Positions 55,201-64,000 of a stretch of 64,000 nucleotides of DNA are shown here, piece after piece. The notes beneath the pieces are model-generated. The model was not told the DNA's origin and did not search any database. It saw only the letters and a list, made by a program, of their open reading frames with translations. This DNA is from Bathymodiolus brooksi (lineage: Eukaryota; Mollusca; Bivalvia; Mytilida; Modiolidae), in the NCBI GenBank assembly GCA_963680875.1, contig OY804579.1:51288036-51352035 (forward strand), given 5' to 3'. The position numbers and the translations under genes are program-made. The number at the start of each line of letters is the position of its first letter. Position 1 is the stretch's first letter.

Positions 55201-58200
55201 TAGACATTTACTGCTTGTTCTCCTTTCGCCTCGAATATAATAAACCTCAAATTTCTTTTCGTTATAAGGTCGTAAAGGTATCTTTAAAAGGCGTATAAAT
55301 ACGTTTCATAGAATTCATTTATTGGTGAAAATATTATATATTTTTTTGTCATGCAGACTATAGCCGTTCTCTTTCATTTATTTCATTCTCCGGTTGCGTT
55401 GCCCTTTCACCCAATCCAAGGAAACGGCGGGAAAGACTCCACGACATTTTACCTATTAAAATACATTGTAGGGTAACTTGGCGCCGAAATTGACGATGTC
55501 TAGGTTTGTCATGAAAAATGCACGGTTTTTGTTCTGTAGCTAAAAAACAAGCATATGTACCCCCTTACTTTTCGTTAAAATTCTAAATAAAATCATTGCG
55601 AGAATATCATGACAGAATATTAAGAAAATATCAATTGTCATTTTTTTCTACATGTAAATTTATTTATGAAAAAACCACTAAATAATCCATATTCCACAAA
55701 TAAGTAGAATTTTTGGACTACTTAATCTATTATTGGCAATGTACATGTTCATCATCTTTGAACGAAATTATCATAGGAAGCTATTGTAAAAAACCGGATG
55801 CAATTATCTTTTACCGTTTTGAAATTGTGATATTTTCTTTACCGCTATAAAAATCCGTATTTTAAAAATTTGTCGAAAAATGGTCGAAATTCGATCGTGA
55901 ATATCTCGAAAACTAAGTCACGAAGTATATTTTTCTTTGCATATTTGGAAAGAGCATGTCGAAATTGACCAAATCACAAATTTTCATGAAAAAATCAATT
56001 GGCAATCCCTACTGTATCGAATTTCCTCATGTTGTCAATAGAGTACCATAATTATGTTTAAGTTGTCAATAGACTACCATAATTGTGTTTAAGTTGTCAA
56101 TAGACTATCTACAGTTTGCTTATGTTGTCAATATACTATCTACAATGTGTACGAGTTGCCAAATAGATTATCAACACTATTTAAGTTATCAAATATATAA
56201 ACTTTCCGGTCAATTTCGTATCTTTCTCGGTTTTTAAATGTTCTATATGTAAAGGCGAAAAAAACAGATGAAAGCAGAACTTCTTTAGGAAGAAATATAA
56301 CAAACAGAATGAAATAGACAGACTTACTGAAAGACGTTCGGATGTCCAAAAGCCTCATTTTAAAACGTAAACACTGTATGTGCTGTCCTCATATGTAGAC
56401 TTACTGAAAGCTAGACGTTCGGATGTCCAATAGCCTCATTTTAAAACGCGCTGTCTTCGTATGTTTCTAATCCATTAAAAGATTACGATAAAAATCATCT
56501 CCGCGAGGATCTAAGTCGTTAATTAAAAGTAGCATGCAAACCCGTACTTAATTAGATTGACATGTACAGAACAAAATAGTGAAGATAACAAGAACATCAA
56601 AAGAAGCTTTATTCTCAAATAAACCATAAATTACAATGGTAAACAAGAACATGAAAAGAAAATCTGCGAATTCATAATTGGTTTCAGTATAATTATATTT
56701 ATTAATGTGAAAGAATTAACAGGACAAAAACATGATTCTTTTGAAAAATGTCATATTCACCTTTGATTAATTTATTATTATTATTTTATCAACATTAAAT
56801 TTTTAACCGACTGATAAGGGGCCGTCGTGGCCGTGATTGTGTGGTAGTTGGATTTGGTAACTACTTATAGGCATTAATTGCTATCACCACTAACGTTGTG
56901 AGTTCGAACCCCACTCAGACGAGGTATACTCGATGCAACATTATGTGATCAAGTTTTTCAGTGAGTTACGACAGGTCGGTGGTTTTCTCAAGGTACTCCG
57001 GTCTCCTCCACCAATAAAACTGACCGCACGATATAACTGTTCAAAATATTGTTGAAAGTGGCGTTAAACACCATAACCCATTAACTGACTGATGCACAAT
57101 ACAATAAAAAAAAAGTCTGAAATTTCATGATGGGTGTAGGGTGAATTGGGAGAGCTTACTTGGGGGACAATGGGACAATGGGAAGAAATACAAACTACTT
57201 ACATTATCGTTGATTTTCGGAAGTGTGGGTGGTGTCTTTACAAATAATCCAGGATACAATAGTAAGAAATGCGCAGCTATCAAGAAAGTGGCCATAGAAT
57301 TGGTGATTGGTGTTTCTGGGGAATTATACTTAGCAAACTTCTCGCACATGAAAACAGACCAGAAATCGAAGTCCTAAATATCTAAGCACAATACACAGAA
57401 ATAAATTTACCTCGAAAAAGATCACTAGCAAAGATTATGTTAGGTCTTTGTCTTGTGGCATTCACTTCAAAGTCATAAATACCTCGTTCACACGGCACAA
57501 CCGCATTTAAAAACAGATATGACAACAATATTAGTACAGTATTCAGGGGCGGATCCAGGATTTCAAGCTAGGGGGGGCGCACTTAAAAAATTGTGCCGAG
57601 CGGAAGGGGGCGCGAAAATTTTGGGGGTATTTCGTGTGAAAAATCACGATTATACGCCAAAAAATCATATTTTTTCCAATTTTAGGGGGGGGGGGGGGCG
57701 CCGGGTTCGCCCCCCCCCCATGGATCCGCCCCTGGTATTACAGTTTACACGTATTACAGATGAATAAAAAAGCAGATATCAAAATTAGTGCGCACGACGC
57801 GTTCCTGGAATAAACTTCATCACGTACGCTCAAAATCGAAAAATTGGAAAGCCAAATAATTAATAATTTTGGGAACAATAAAACCAAAGGACATAAACAG
57901 GATACCCAAAATCGGCTACGGTCACCTACGCCTCAGTCTTCACGCTTAACTTTTTACCTTACAAGCCCACCGGGCCTGTAAGTTCAAGTATTTACAGGCC
58001 CACCATCAATTCTACAGGCCCGAATTTGAAAACTACATTAATGACCATTAATTAAAACCACCAAAACTCAAAACATGATGATGTACCAAATATTATGTGG
58101 ACATGTCAATTATGCATTAGGTAAGACCAGAATGCAAGTAAAAAACACAAAAAGACACTTTATTTTGGATTCATGTTTATATTAATCTCCTGAAAATTCT

Positions 58201-58921
58201 AAAATCATATTGTCAATAGCATCCTCAGTATATTCCTTATTGCCTAAGCGGGAAGAACATTAGAATTACACTATTTAGGAACTATAAATTTCAGTAATAA
58301 ATATATCTAATAGTAATAAACTATGTCAGTGCCGAAGCATTAGTTAGTATATGGTTAGACAAGACACAAAAATATAAAAAATATAAGTCAAACATGTCTC
58401 CCAACGACGACCTGTATTAAGCAACTGAGATCGGTGTTAAGCGACAAATTTTTCTAATTTCTATTATTGTATTTTATTTATGAAAACCATCTGTATTGCG
58501 TGTCGTGAATATCGCGCAATATCTGTGTTACTGTGAATGTTGACGTCGGCTAATTATGACGTTTATTGAATAGTTGTTTACAGACGTTTTTATATGTATA
58601 TAAAATAAACCCAATATATTATGAGACAATGTACACCGTGAGTTACATTTTATGTATACTTTAAATTTATTAAATCTACGTACCAACGGTTACATCTTGA
58701 AAAGTTGAAGATTCATCCGTAAAATATTGCTCACAAACCACACTAGACTGCAGCGACTCCTTGACAAATGTACTCGGCTTTGTGGGATAATCAGAATGGT
58801 TGATAGTATCCTTCTTATTCACGAATGGGTTTATCCTATACCACAGACGCTTAGCATTATAATTCAGGGCCACCCTGGCTTTACTGAACAAAATGTCATG
58901 CAGCACATTCGCCCCAGCCAT
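47483..58921 (-). CDS. Uncharacterised seven-exon gene with large acidic/lysine-rich last exon
   Basis: Minus-strand exons 58921-58684, 57482-57411, 57315-57203, 56373-56328, 52234-52035, 50519-50381 and 49284-47483 join with matching phases (1, 1, 0, 1, 0, 1) into about 869 codons ending in TGA. Not recognised. Residues 1-79 come from an ATG-started exon (MAGANVLHD); residues 111-128 form a short hydrophobic stretch (MATFLIAAHFLLLYPGLF), possibly a buried helix or membrane segment; residues 157-269 look globular (QFWDFLYSDKW, IEFIYFGRRM); residues 271-869 are mostly charged and probably disordered, with basic clusters (SKRREWLKRKILKIGK) and an acidic run EEGEEEEDRDE near residue 780. An alternative is two genes: exons 1-3 as one, and a separate gene starting at the ATG at 56358 in exon 4. 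The 3' end faces UBE2D. Confidence 0.65.
50027..50330 (+). repeat. GAAGAGTTTGAAGATACC family, longest copy
   Basis: gaaggacagacaccacaatg-type units are repeated three times, followed by a GC-rich segment (aaaaccggggatgaactcag, gtggtacccgtcgtgttaag) that is not present in the other copies. In gene 3 intron 6 (between exons 6 and 7). Confidence 0.65.
50381..50519 (-). CDS. Gene 3 exon 6
   Basis: Acceptor atcttgatag, donor gtaagt; 46 codons with RRVIEETLLIEFIYFGRRM, then a proline patch TTTPPPRPP and an acidic end. Split codon gives Ser270. Confidence 0.75.
51049..51395 (+). mobile_element. SINE family C copy in gene 3 intron 5
   Basis: Same as 45886-46246 with damaged B box (gtgtacgacc) followed by a C run; ends gccatgatatagctgaaaaattg. 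Confidence 0.78.
52035..52234 (-). CDS. Gene 3 exon 5
   Basis: Acceptor tctattattgcag, donor gtagat. 66 codons, open throughout: QFWDFLYSDKWSNGCSLR to RGRFKLSNEK. Phase 1 in, 0 out. Confidence 0.75.
52360..53020. repeat. Minisatellite GTTGTCAATAGACTACGTA, left block
   Basis: More than twenty units of about 26-30 bases, gttgtcaatagactacgta.tgtgttta. Lies in gene 3 intron 4 (between exons 4 and 5). Confidence 0.88.
53251..53390. repeat. Inverted repeat with 21-bp perfect arms
   Basis: GGAATAGCAAGTTTGTTGTCC (53273) pairs with 53349-53369; inner tgactattgacc / ggtcaatagtca and outer atacttat.gact pairs extend the hairpin to 140 bases around ggggcgaagccgag. Confidence 0.8.
53600..53740. repeat. 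(GAAATTTT)n low-complexity tract
   Basis: Irregular gaaattttg / gaattttt repeats. Confidence 0.85.
54758..55020 (-). mobile_element. SINE family B copy in gene 3 intron 4
   Basis: Reverse complement of the 22931 type: tttaacgccactttcaac to cgggcgcgaacccacg and cattgagcaacccc. Confidence 0.78.
56028..56200. repeat. Same minisatellite, right block
   Basis: Five to six units of the same sequence (gttgtcaatagactaccataatt.tgttta) 3 kb away, close to exon 4. Confidence 0.85.
56328..56373 (-). CDS. Gene 3 exon 4 (or first exon of a separate gene)
   Basis: Acceptor catacag, donor gtaagt; 15 codons CLRFKMRLLDIRTSF plus one base. The split codon completes as Lys with exon 5. ATG at 56358 could instead be a translation start. 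A near copy lies just upstream at 56405-56439. Confidence 0.6.
56405..56439 (-). pseudogene. Tandem duplicate of exon 4, out of phase
   Basis: Repeats exon 4 (ATGAGGCT.TTGGACATCC...TTTCA then gtaagt) 77-81 bases upstream with a four-base insertion (agct) before its donor. It therefore ends in phase 2, while exon 5 needs phase 1, so splicing this copy to exon 5 would shift the frame. Confidence 0.6.
56817..57082 (+). mobile_element. SINE family A copy in gene 3 intron 3
   Basis: Head ggggccgtcgtggccgtgatt, B box gagttcgaacccc, tail gcgttaaacaccataaccc. One of the best-preserved copies; lies between exons 3 and 4. Confidence 0.82.
57203..57315 (-). CDS. Gene 3 exon 3
   Basis: Acceptor attccccag, donor gtaagt, after a 95-base intron. 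Carries the hydrophobic stretch MATFLIAAHFLLLYPGLF. An alternative reading is a new gene starting at this Met with a signal peptide. Confidence 0.6.
57411..57482 (-). CDS. Gene 3 exon 2
   Basis: Acceptor gaacgag (weak pyrimidine tract), donor gtaaat. Encodes IYDFEVNATRQRPNIIFASD and LFR. The frame also stays open further 5' through a hydrophobic run up to the MITE at 57544, so the exon start is uncertain. Confidence 0.6.
57544..57734. mobile_element. MITE with CAGGGGCGGATCC ends, next to gene 3 exon 2
   Basis: Ends CAGGGGCGGATCC and GGATCCGCCCCTG; poly-G/C tracts inside. Flanks share GTATT. It sits 62 bases upstream of the called exon 2 start. Confidence 0.8.
58684..58921 (-). CDS. Gene 3 exon 1 (residues 1-79)
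   Basis: ATG-started open stretch ending at donor gtacgt in phase 1. A ggcag directly before the ATG leaves room for an upstream noncoding exon. No family recognised. Confidence 0.65.
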
Positions 58922-59379
58922 CTGCCCCCAGCATCAACATATCATTATGACTGTACTGTGACGCCACTCTCGTATAGTGCATGCGTAGACGTTTGCTTTG
59001 TTTTATTACAAACAAGGCCGGCATCCCTAGTTAGGCTAGTACACCAACTGTAGTACAATCGCTATTACCTGACAAAAACCACAAATAAAATTACAAGAAA
59101 GAGAGACCGAATAAGACCACTGTAGCTAAATGCATATAACTGGACATTATGTGCATGTTTTGTAGATCGCTGTTTGTTCTTTTGTCCTTTTTCTTTTGGC
59201 CATTGTGTTGTCTGTTCTTCTTCGAATTACGGATTCTGATTACCCCTTTGGTATCTTCAAACTCTTCTTTGTAATACAATTCGAAGTCATTGCCATTTAA
59301 AGGTCATGTTTTGTTTTCTACTGCATCGTACAGTACCGTCGAAATAGAAATTTATTTTCGTTCGATGTGTCACTTGCTA

Positions 59380-59520
59380 CAATCTAATTGAAATTAGATC
59401 TACACACTTGCTCCCTATTTTCTATCTTCTTTTTTTTTTGGTCGCTCGGCTACTACACGAGCGACCAAAAAAAAAAAAAAAGTAGGGAGCAAGTGCGTAG
59501 ATCTAATTTTAATTAGATTG
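59380..59520. mobile_element. MITE, CAATCTRATT family, copy 3 (near-perfect hairpin)
   Basis: Ends CAATCTAATTGAAATTAG and CTAATTTTAATTAGATTG; arms continue through cacttgctcccta and A/T runs to a small loop at gctcggctactacacgag. Perfect 9-base flank duplication CACTTGCTA (59371-59379, 59521-59529). Confidence 0.8.
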
Positions 59521-60376
59521 CACTTGCTATGTTATACATGTATTTAATAAACATGGAAACGCGTCAAGAGTGACAGAGGAGTGTATCTCGGAATCAATGG
59601 TCGTCATACCTTGATGAAAATATATCAACATTCACCTTGCTTTGACAATTGTTGGCTTTTTATATAACTCATTAACATTTTTTTCATTGACTTTATTGAT
59701 TTAATAATGTCTAGAACCTAGTGGCTGTGGTAAGGTGACATTTTAACGACAGAGCATGTTTAATCTCCGAAATATACAATGTCCCCAATAGAATTTGACC
59801 CCGGGAGTTCCGAATTCACATTTGAAAACAATTATTGTTAATCTTTATTTGCATTAGTAACAGATAATATTTCCATCTACAATAATGTAGATATTTATAA
59901 AATATCAAAATCTCTAATACTAGAAATTCCACAAAAAGAGGAATAACTCTTAGTTACTTGTAGAATATGTTTTTGGGTCATTATCAAAATACGCGTACCT
60001 TTTTTGGTGACATCAAATATTTTCTTTCACGTTTTTCTTTAGTTGTTTAGTTTTGCCTACATTACAATGATATATTCACATAATATGCAGTCTGGAAAAC
60101 CACCATGACAAAAATTATTTCAAGATATGTTGCATCCCCTCATACCTTTCAGTCCGTAGTGTTACCAACATAAAATTATTCTTTGCAGGAAAATGAATAA
60201 GAATTTTTATGTCAAAAGTGGTTAAATAGATAATATACAGGAAAATTATTCATAATTTAGGATATTTTCTTTGGAGTTCTATTTTTTTCCACAATATTTG
60301 GAAATGTAGTTGTGGAGTACCATTTAAGCTGCATTATGAAACAAATAAGTTTTCATAATTGTATTTTGTTCACTTT

Positions 60377-60954
60377 ATTTAAAGGGGCATTATCTGCCAA
60401 CATCGTAAATTTTTGTTACCCATAAAAACTATCAGATATGATTGATGCCTTAATAAAACGTGTTTCTGTAACTTATAAATGTTATGAAATGTAGCGCATC
60501 GGGGGAAAAAGGTGCAACTGCTCGTGTTTTGAGATCGACCAAGAAATGAACGCCATCTTATTAATTATCGGCATTGTTTACGGGGTTTGCCGAAACGTCA
60601 TTAAATCAGTTTAACAATGCACTTATATCTTATTTTCTGTGAATATGCTTTTAGTCGGCGTTAATTACGGACAAAGAACCATGCAAGTTTGCAGTTAATA
60701 AGCGACAAAATACAAATTATTCGTTTTTACCTGCCACTAGTAAGGTCAGTTGCATACGGAGAAAGCGAGGTCAAATTATTTGCTTGCAAGGAAATAATAA
60801 ATCGATTGTAATTTTCGTTCTCAAAAGGCGAAAAGTGGTACGGTAAGCTGTTTAATGTGAAATATTTACCTTTATTTCATCATATTAAAGCTATTCACCA
60901 ATTTCGAAAACATATAATTTTTTGGGTCAAAATCGTAGCTAATGCCTCTTTAAA
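60377..60954. mobile_element. Candidate MITE, AAAGGGGCATTA ends
   Basis: tttaaaggggcattatctgcc at the left and gtagctaatgcctctttaaa at the right are inverted with few mismatches. No open frame inside. Confidence 0.5.
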
Positions 60955-61063
60955 TAAAAGAAGACTTATAAATAGCAATCAAAGTCAACTTTATTCAACT
61001 ATAATATAATTTATTTCAATTAAGTCATTTATCCTCTTTATGAAACAATTTACATAACTTCAT

Positions 61064-61240
61064 GAGGTAACACCATTGACAAGAGGTAACACCACAGATG
61101 ACAAAAGTAACACCAGAGACATCTTCATTGAATGTAAACATTCAGATGACAAAAGTAACACCAGAGACATCTTCATGAATGTAAACATTCAGATGACAAA
61201 AGTAACACCAGAGACATCTTCATGAATGTAAACATTAATT
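61064..61240. repeat. Tandem repeat with GTAACACCA, unit about 50 bases
   Basis: Three units of gatgacaaaagtaacaccag / agacatcttcatgaatgtaaacattca, preceded by two short partial units. Confidence 0.85.
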
Positions 61241-61538
61241 TCCAGAAAAAACACAACTACCAACCTATATTTTTTATTTTCTTAAATGTGTTCAGTACAA
61301 TATTCAGTTTTCCAACAATATTGGTTTAATGCATAAACAATATCAGTTTTGTCAATGGTGTTACAAAGATATGTCCCTGGTGTTACCAAGTCTAAAGAGT
61401 AGTTTGTTAAACGATATCTTACAAGTAAATTATGATGTTTGAGCAATTTCTGCGCATAGGATAGGGAGCAACATTTTGTTCTGAATATTACTGTTTACGG
61501 AAGAATGTGTTTATTCACAATTTTAATGCTAAATGTCT

Positions 61539-63047
61539 CACACCCTACAACCGGCTATCTGGACAACAGATGCTATCGGGAACTCAGATCATATCTAAGT
61601 CACACGGAATGACAGGTAGGAATTTCTTTGACGTTTTTCTTCCATTTTATCTACTTTTTGGATTTTAAATTTATGTCTGATTTGTTGCACTACAAATGAG
61701 AAATTTGCATACCAAATATGACAGTATAGGTTTTAATATTTAGTAAGTTTTCAATCAATGAAGATAGAATTTGACATTTTCAACAGAGAATTCTTCAGAA
61801 CATTAACGTTTTCTCTAAAATTTCAAAAGAAAGCACAAGTTTCTATCATATACATGACAAATATAGTGTTTCTTATACCTTCCTGTTCAACGGGAACTCG
61901 AAGTGTTATGTAGTAAGAATATTATACGCAATTTCATTCCAATGGTCAACATGTTTTGGTTATCGGGGACAGCAGATCGGGCTATCACGTACATCTGATC
62001 AGTGGAGTTAAATGGCAATCGGGAACATGAAAAAATTTAAAGAAATTTCATTGTTAATCAACTTTGTTTCTCTCATTGTTGTGCATTATTCATACCTCTC
62101 CTCCCTGGCTGCTCCTGACACTTGTAGAAAAATCATTTGTTTCCCGATTTGACACTAAAAAGTCTCGTGAAATTTTTCATGTTCTCGATTGCCATTTAAC
62201 TCCACTGATCTGATAAAATTGATCAAAAATGAAATATTACAAAACTTCTAAATATCCTAATTCAATCAAATCTTTTTAAAAGAAATAATTTTCAAGTTAT
62301 TTCTCAGTTTATCCACGTCTAAGACATTTCCAAAGTCAATGACAATGGAAATCAATACAAGCAAAAGTTAATACTATGGTATTGAACAAAAAACTATTTT
62401 GTAATGGGTTTCATAGCTTCGAAAATATATTTTTACTTCGAATGTTTTGAAATTTAAAGGCAACCATTAGCCATGAATTTCAATATTTGAATTATTCTAA
62501 ACACTAATGGCTCAACTTATTACAGGATAAACCAGAAATAAGAATTCATGTCACTGTTGTTCCCGATTGCCAACATCTGCTGTCAGTGATAGTCAGTTTC
62601 AAAATAATCTGCTGTCCCCCGATAGCCAAAACATTTTGACCATTGGAATGAAATTGCGTATAAAATTCTTACTACATAACACTTCGAGTTCCCGTTGTAC
62701 AGGAAGGTAGAAGAAACACTATATTTGTCATGTATATGATAGAAACTTGTGCTTTCTTTTGAAATTTTAGAGAAAACGTTAATGTTCTGAAGAATTCTCT
62801 GTTGAAAATGTCAAATTCTATCTTCATTGATTGAAAACTTACTAAATATTAAAACCTATACTGTCATATTTGGTATGCAAATTTCTCATTTGTAGTGCAA
62901 CAATTAAGACATAAATTTAAAATCCAAAAAAGTAGATAAAATGGAAGAAAAACGTCAAAGAAATTCCTACCTGTCATTCCGTGTGACGTAGATATGATCT
63001 GAGTTCTCGATAGCATCTGTTGTCCAGATAGCCGGTTGTAGGGTGTG
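61539..63047. repeat. Long inverted repeat, arms of about 450-490 bases
   Basis: Left arm from cacaccctacaaccggctat; right arm ends atagccggttgtagggtgtg. Arms match with few differences to about 61980 / 62607, more loosely to 62036 / 62559. A second, inner pair (atcagtggagttaaatggca at 61998, its complement ending 62214) nests inside. No open frame in arms or spacer. Confidence 0.88.
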
Positions 63048-64000
63048 TCTATGGTGTTACAATTTGTTTATGGTAACACCATGGACAGTAACACCACAGA
63101 CAAACAGGTAACTATTTTCAGAATAAAATGAAAATAATTTCTCCCTGGCTATATTTTATATGTATATCCTATGAAGAATAGCAAATGTAATGTATTGTAT
63201 ATTTTGTTCAACTCTAACAAAAAGAAGAAGTGAGAAGTACACCACAGACGTACCTTTTCAGCTGTATATTGGTTTATGGGTCACTTTTGTTTTTGTCGTC
63301 TGCACATATGATGAAACAGGAAATAAGCAAAGGGAAAAACTAATTTTGCTTCAAATATGATAAGACAGATAACTCTTACCAGCCTTAATAGGAAAGGTAA
63401 CACCACAGACATGAAATTGTATAACAGCAGCAGGTTTATGCTAATTTTCTTGTTAAATTTCAATATATATCAAGCAAAATAATGTTGTGCTATTAGAGCT
63501 TTTAGAATAGTTCAAACATAATATAAAAGATCGAATAAAATCATTACATCTGAATAGTACAATTGACCAGAAGTAAGGTATTCTGGAAAAATAACAGGTA
63601 ACACCAAGGAAAAAACAGGTCTTCGTGAAGTTAGTATAAATTCGCAATTGAACCAATCTTGATTTAGATGGTAAAACTATGGAAAGCTGATGTGCCTTCA
63701 GGCAAAACATGTTTTTTTCCAATCAGTTTGGTTGATATTTGTCTTTTAATTGCATAATAACAGAAAAGTGCGTGTATTTTGATAATAACCCTTTTAATAA
63801 GGAGAGGGGGGAATGTTTCCTGATACTCTCCTGAAAAGAAACAATCAAGCATGTTATTTTCGTAGTTAGCATAGGGTTTTTATCAACAATGCCGTCGTCT
63901 TCATATATTTAAGCATATTCAGAACAATACTCTAAAGCAACGCTCTACTAACTGAGCTCAAGAAGATCTCCAAGAAAGGCAAGCAGTGATTGGTGGTTAT
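63048..64000. other. Right edge, no gene seen
   Basis: Scattered GTAACACCA words at 63069, 63086, 63396 and 63597; open frames are short and repeat-free but without coding character. Confidence 0.4.

Larger units (their letters stand above)
58922..61060. other. Upstream flank of gene 3, no further gene seen
   Basis: Contains the repeat at 59140-59275 and two MITEs listed separately. The gene 3 promoter should lie near 58930-59100; no TATA box or other element could be supported. Confidence 0.4.

Overview
The window is eukaryotic, AT-rich and intron-rich, with short exons separated by long, repeat-filled introns. The repeats point to a mollusc, most likely a bivalve. They include pearl-like elements (short tandem cores, ACGG microsatellite, hairpin end), tRNA-headed SINEs, many small foldback elements, and LINEs of the L1/Tx1 and CR1/L2 types. 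Nothing bacterial, viral or CRISPR-like was seen. Most long open frames are shadows inside repeats; real genes had to be rebuilt exon by exon from splice sites and reading phase.

Three gene models are supported. (1) 20988 down to 4840, minus strand: the first six coding exons of an unrecognised conserved-looking protein, about 173 residues seen, probably running off the left side. (2) 24870-40645, plus strand: a complete six-exon UBE2D-type ubiquitin-conjugating enzyme of 147 residues, with catalytic Cys85 and the HPN motif intact. Its first intron of almost 10 kb holds a 5'-truncated, decayed L1/Tx1 LINE. (3) 58921 down to 47483, minus strand: a seven-exon, phase-consistent model of about 869 residues with a large acidic/lysine-rich last exon and no recognised function. 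Genes 1 and 2 are divergent (starts 3.9 kb apart); genes 2 and 3 converge (ends 6.8 kb apart). A small orphan terminal exon may lie at 21688-21796, minus strand.

Layout: 1-4.8 kb repeats; 4.8-21 kb gene 1 with SINEs, MITEs and pearl-like arrays in its introns; 21-24.9 kb intergenic with LINE remnants ending about 125 bp before the UBE2D start; 24.9-40.7 kb UBE2D; 40.7-47.5 kb repeats, including a 38-bp minisatellite and a hAT-type MITE with a perfect 8-bp target duplication; 47.5-58.9 kb gene 3; 59-64 kb no gene, but a large inverted repeat (61539-63047) amid many copies of a GTAACACCA motif.

The genes do not form a visible pathway. The most unusual structures are the long inverted repeat with its motif field, the pearl-like elements whose terminal hairpins differ in sequence but share one design, SINE families sharing one 3' tail that ends in telomere-like CCCTAA repeats, a MITE family with CAATCTRATT termini and 9-bp target duplications, a tandemly duplicated exon with incompatible phase in gene 3, and a UBE2D intron in which a 61-bp tandem repeat supplies seven splice-donor-like sites.
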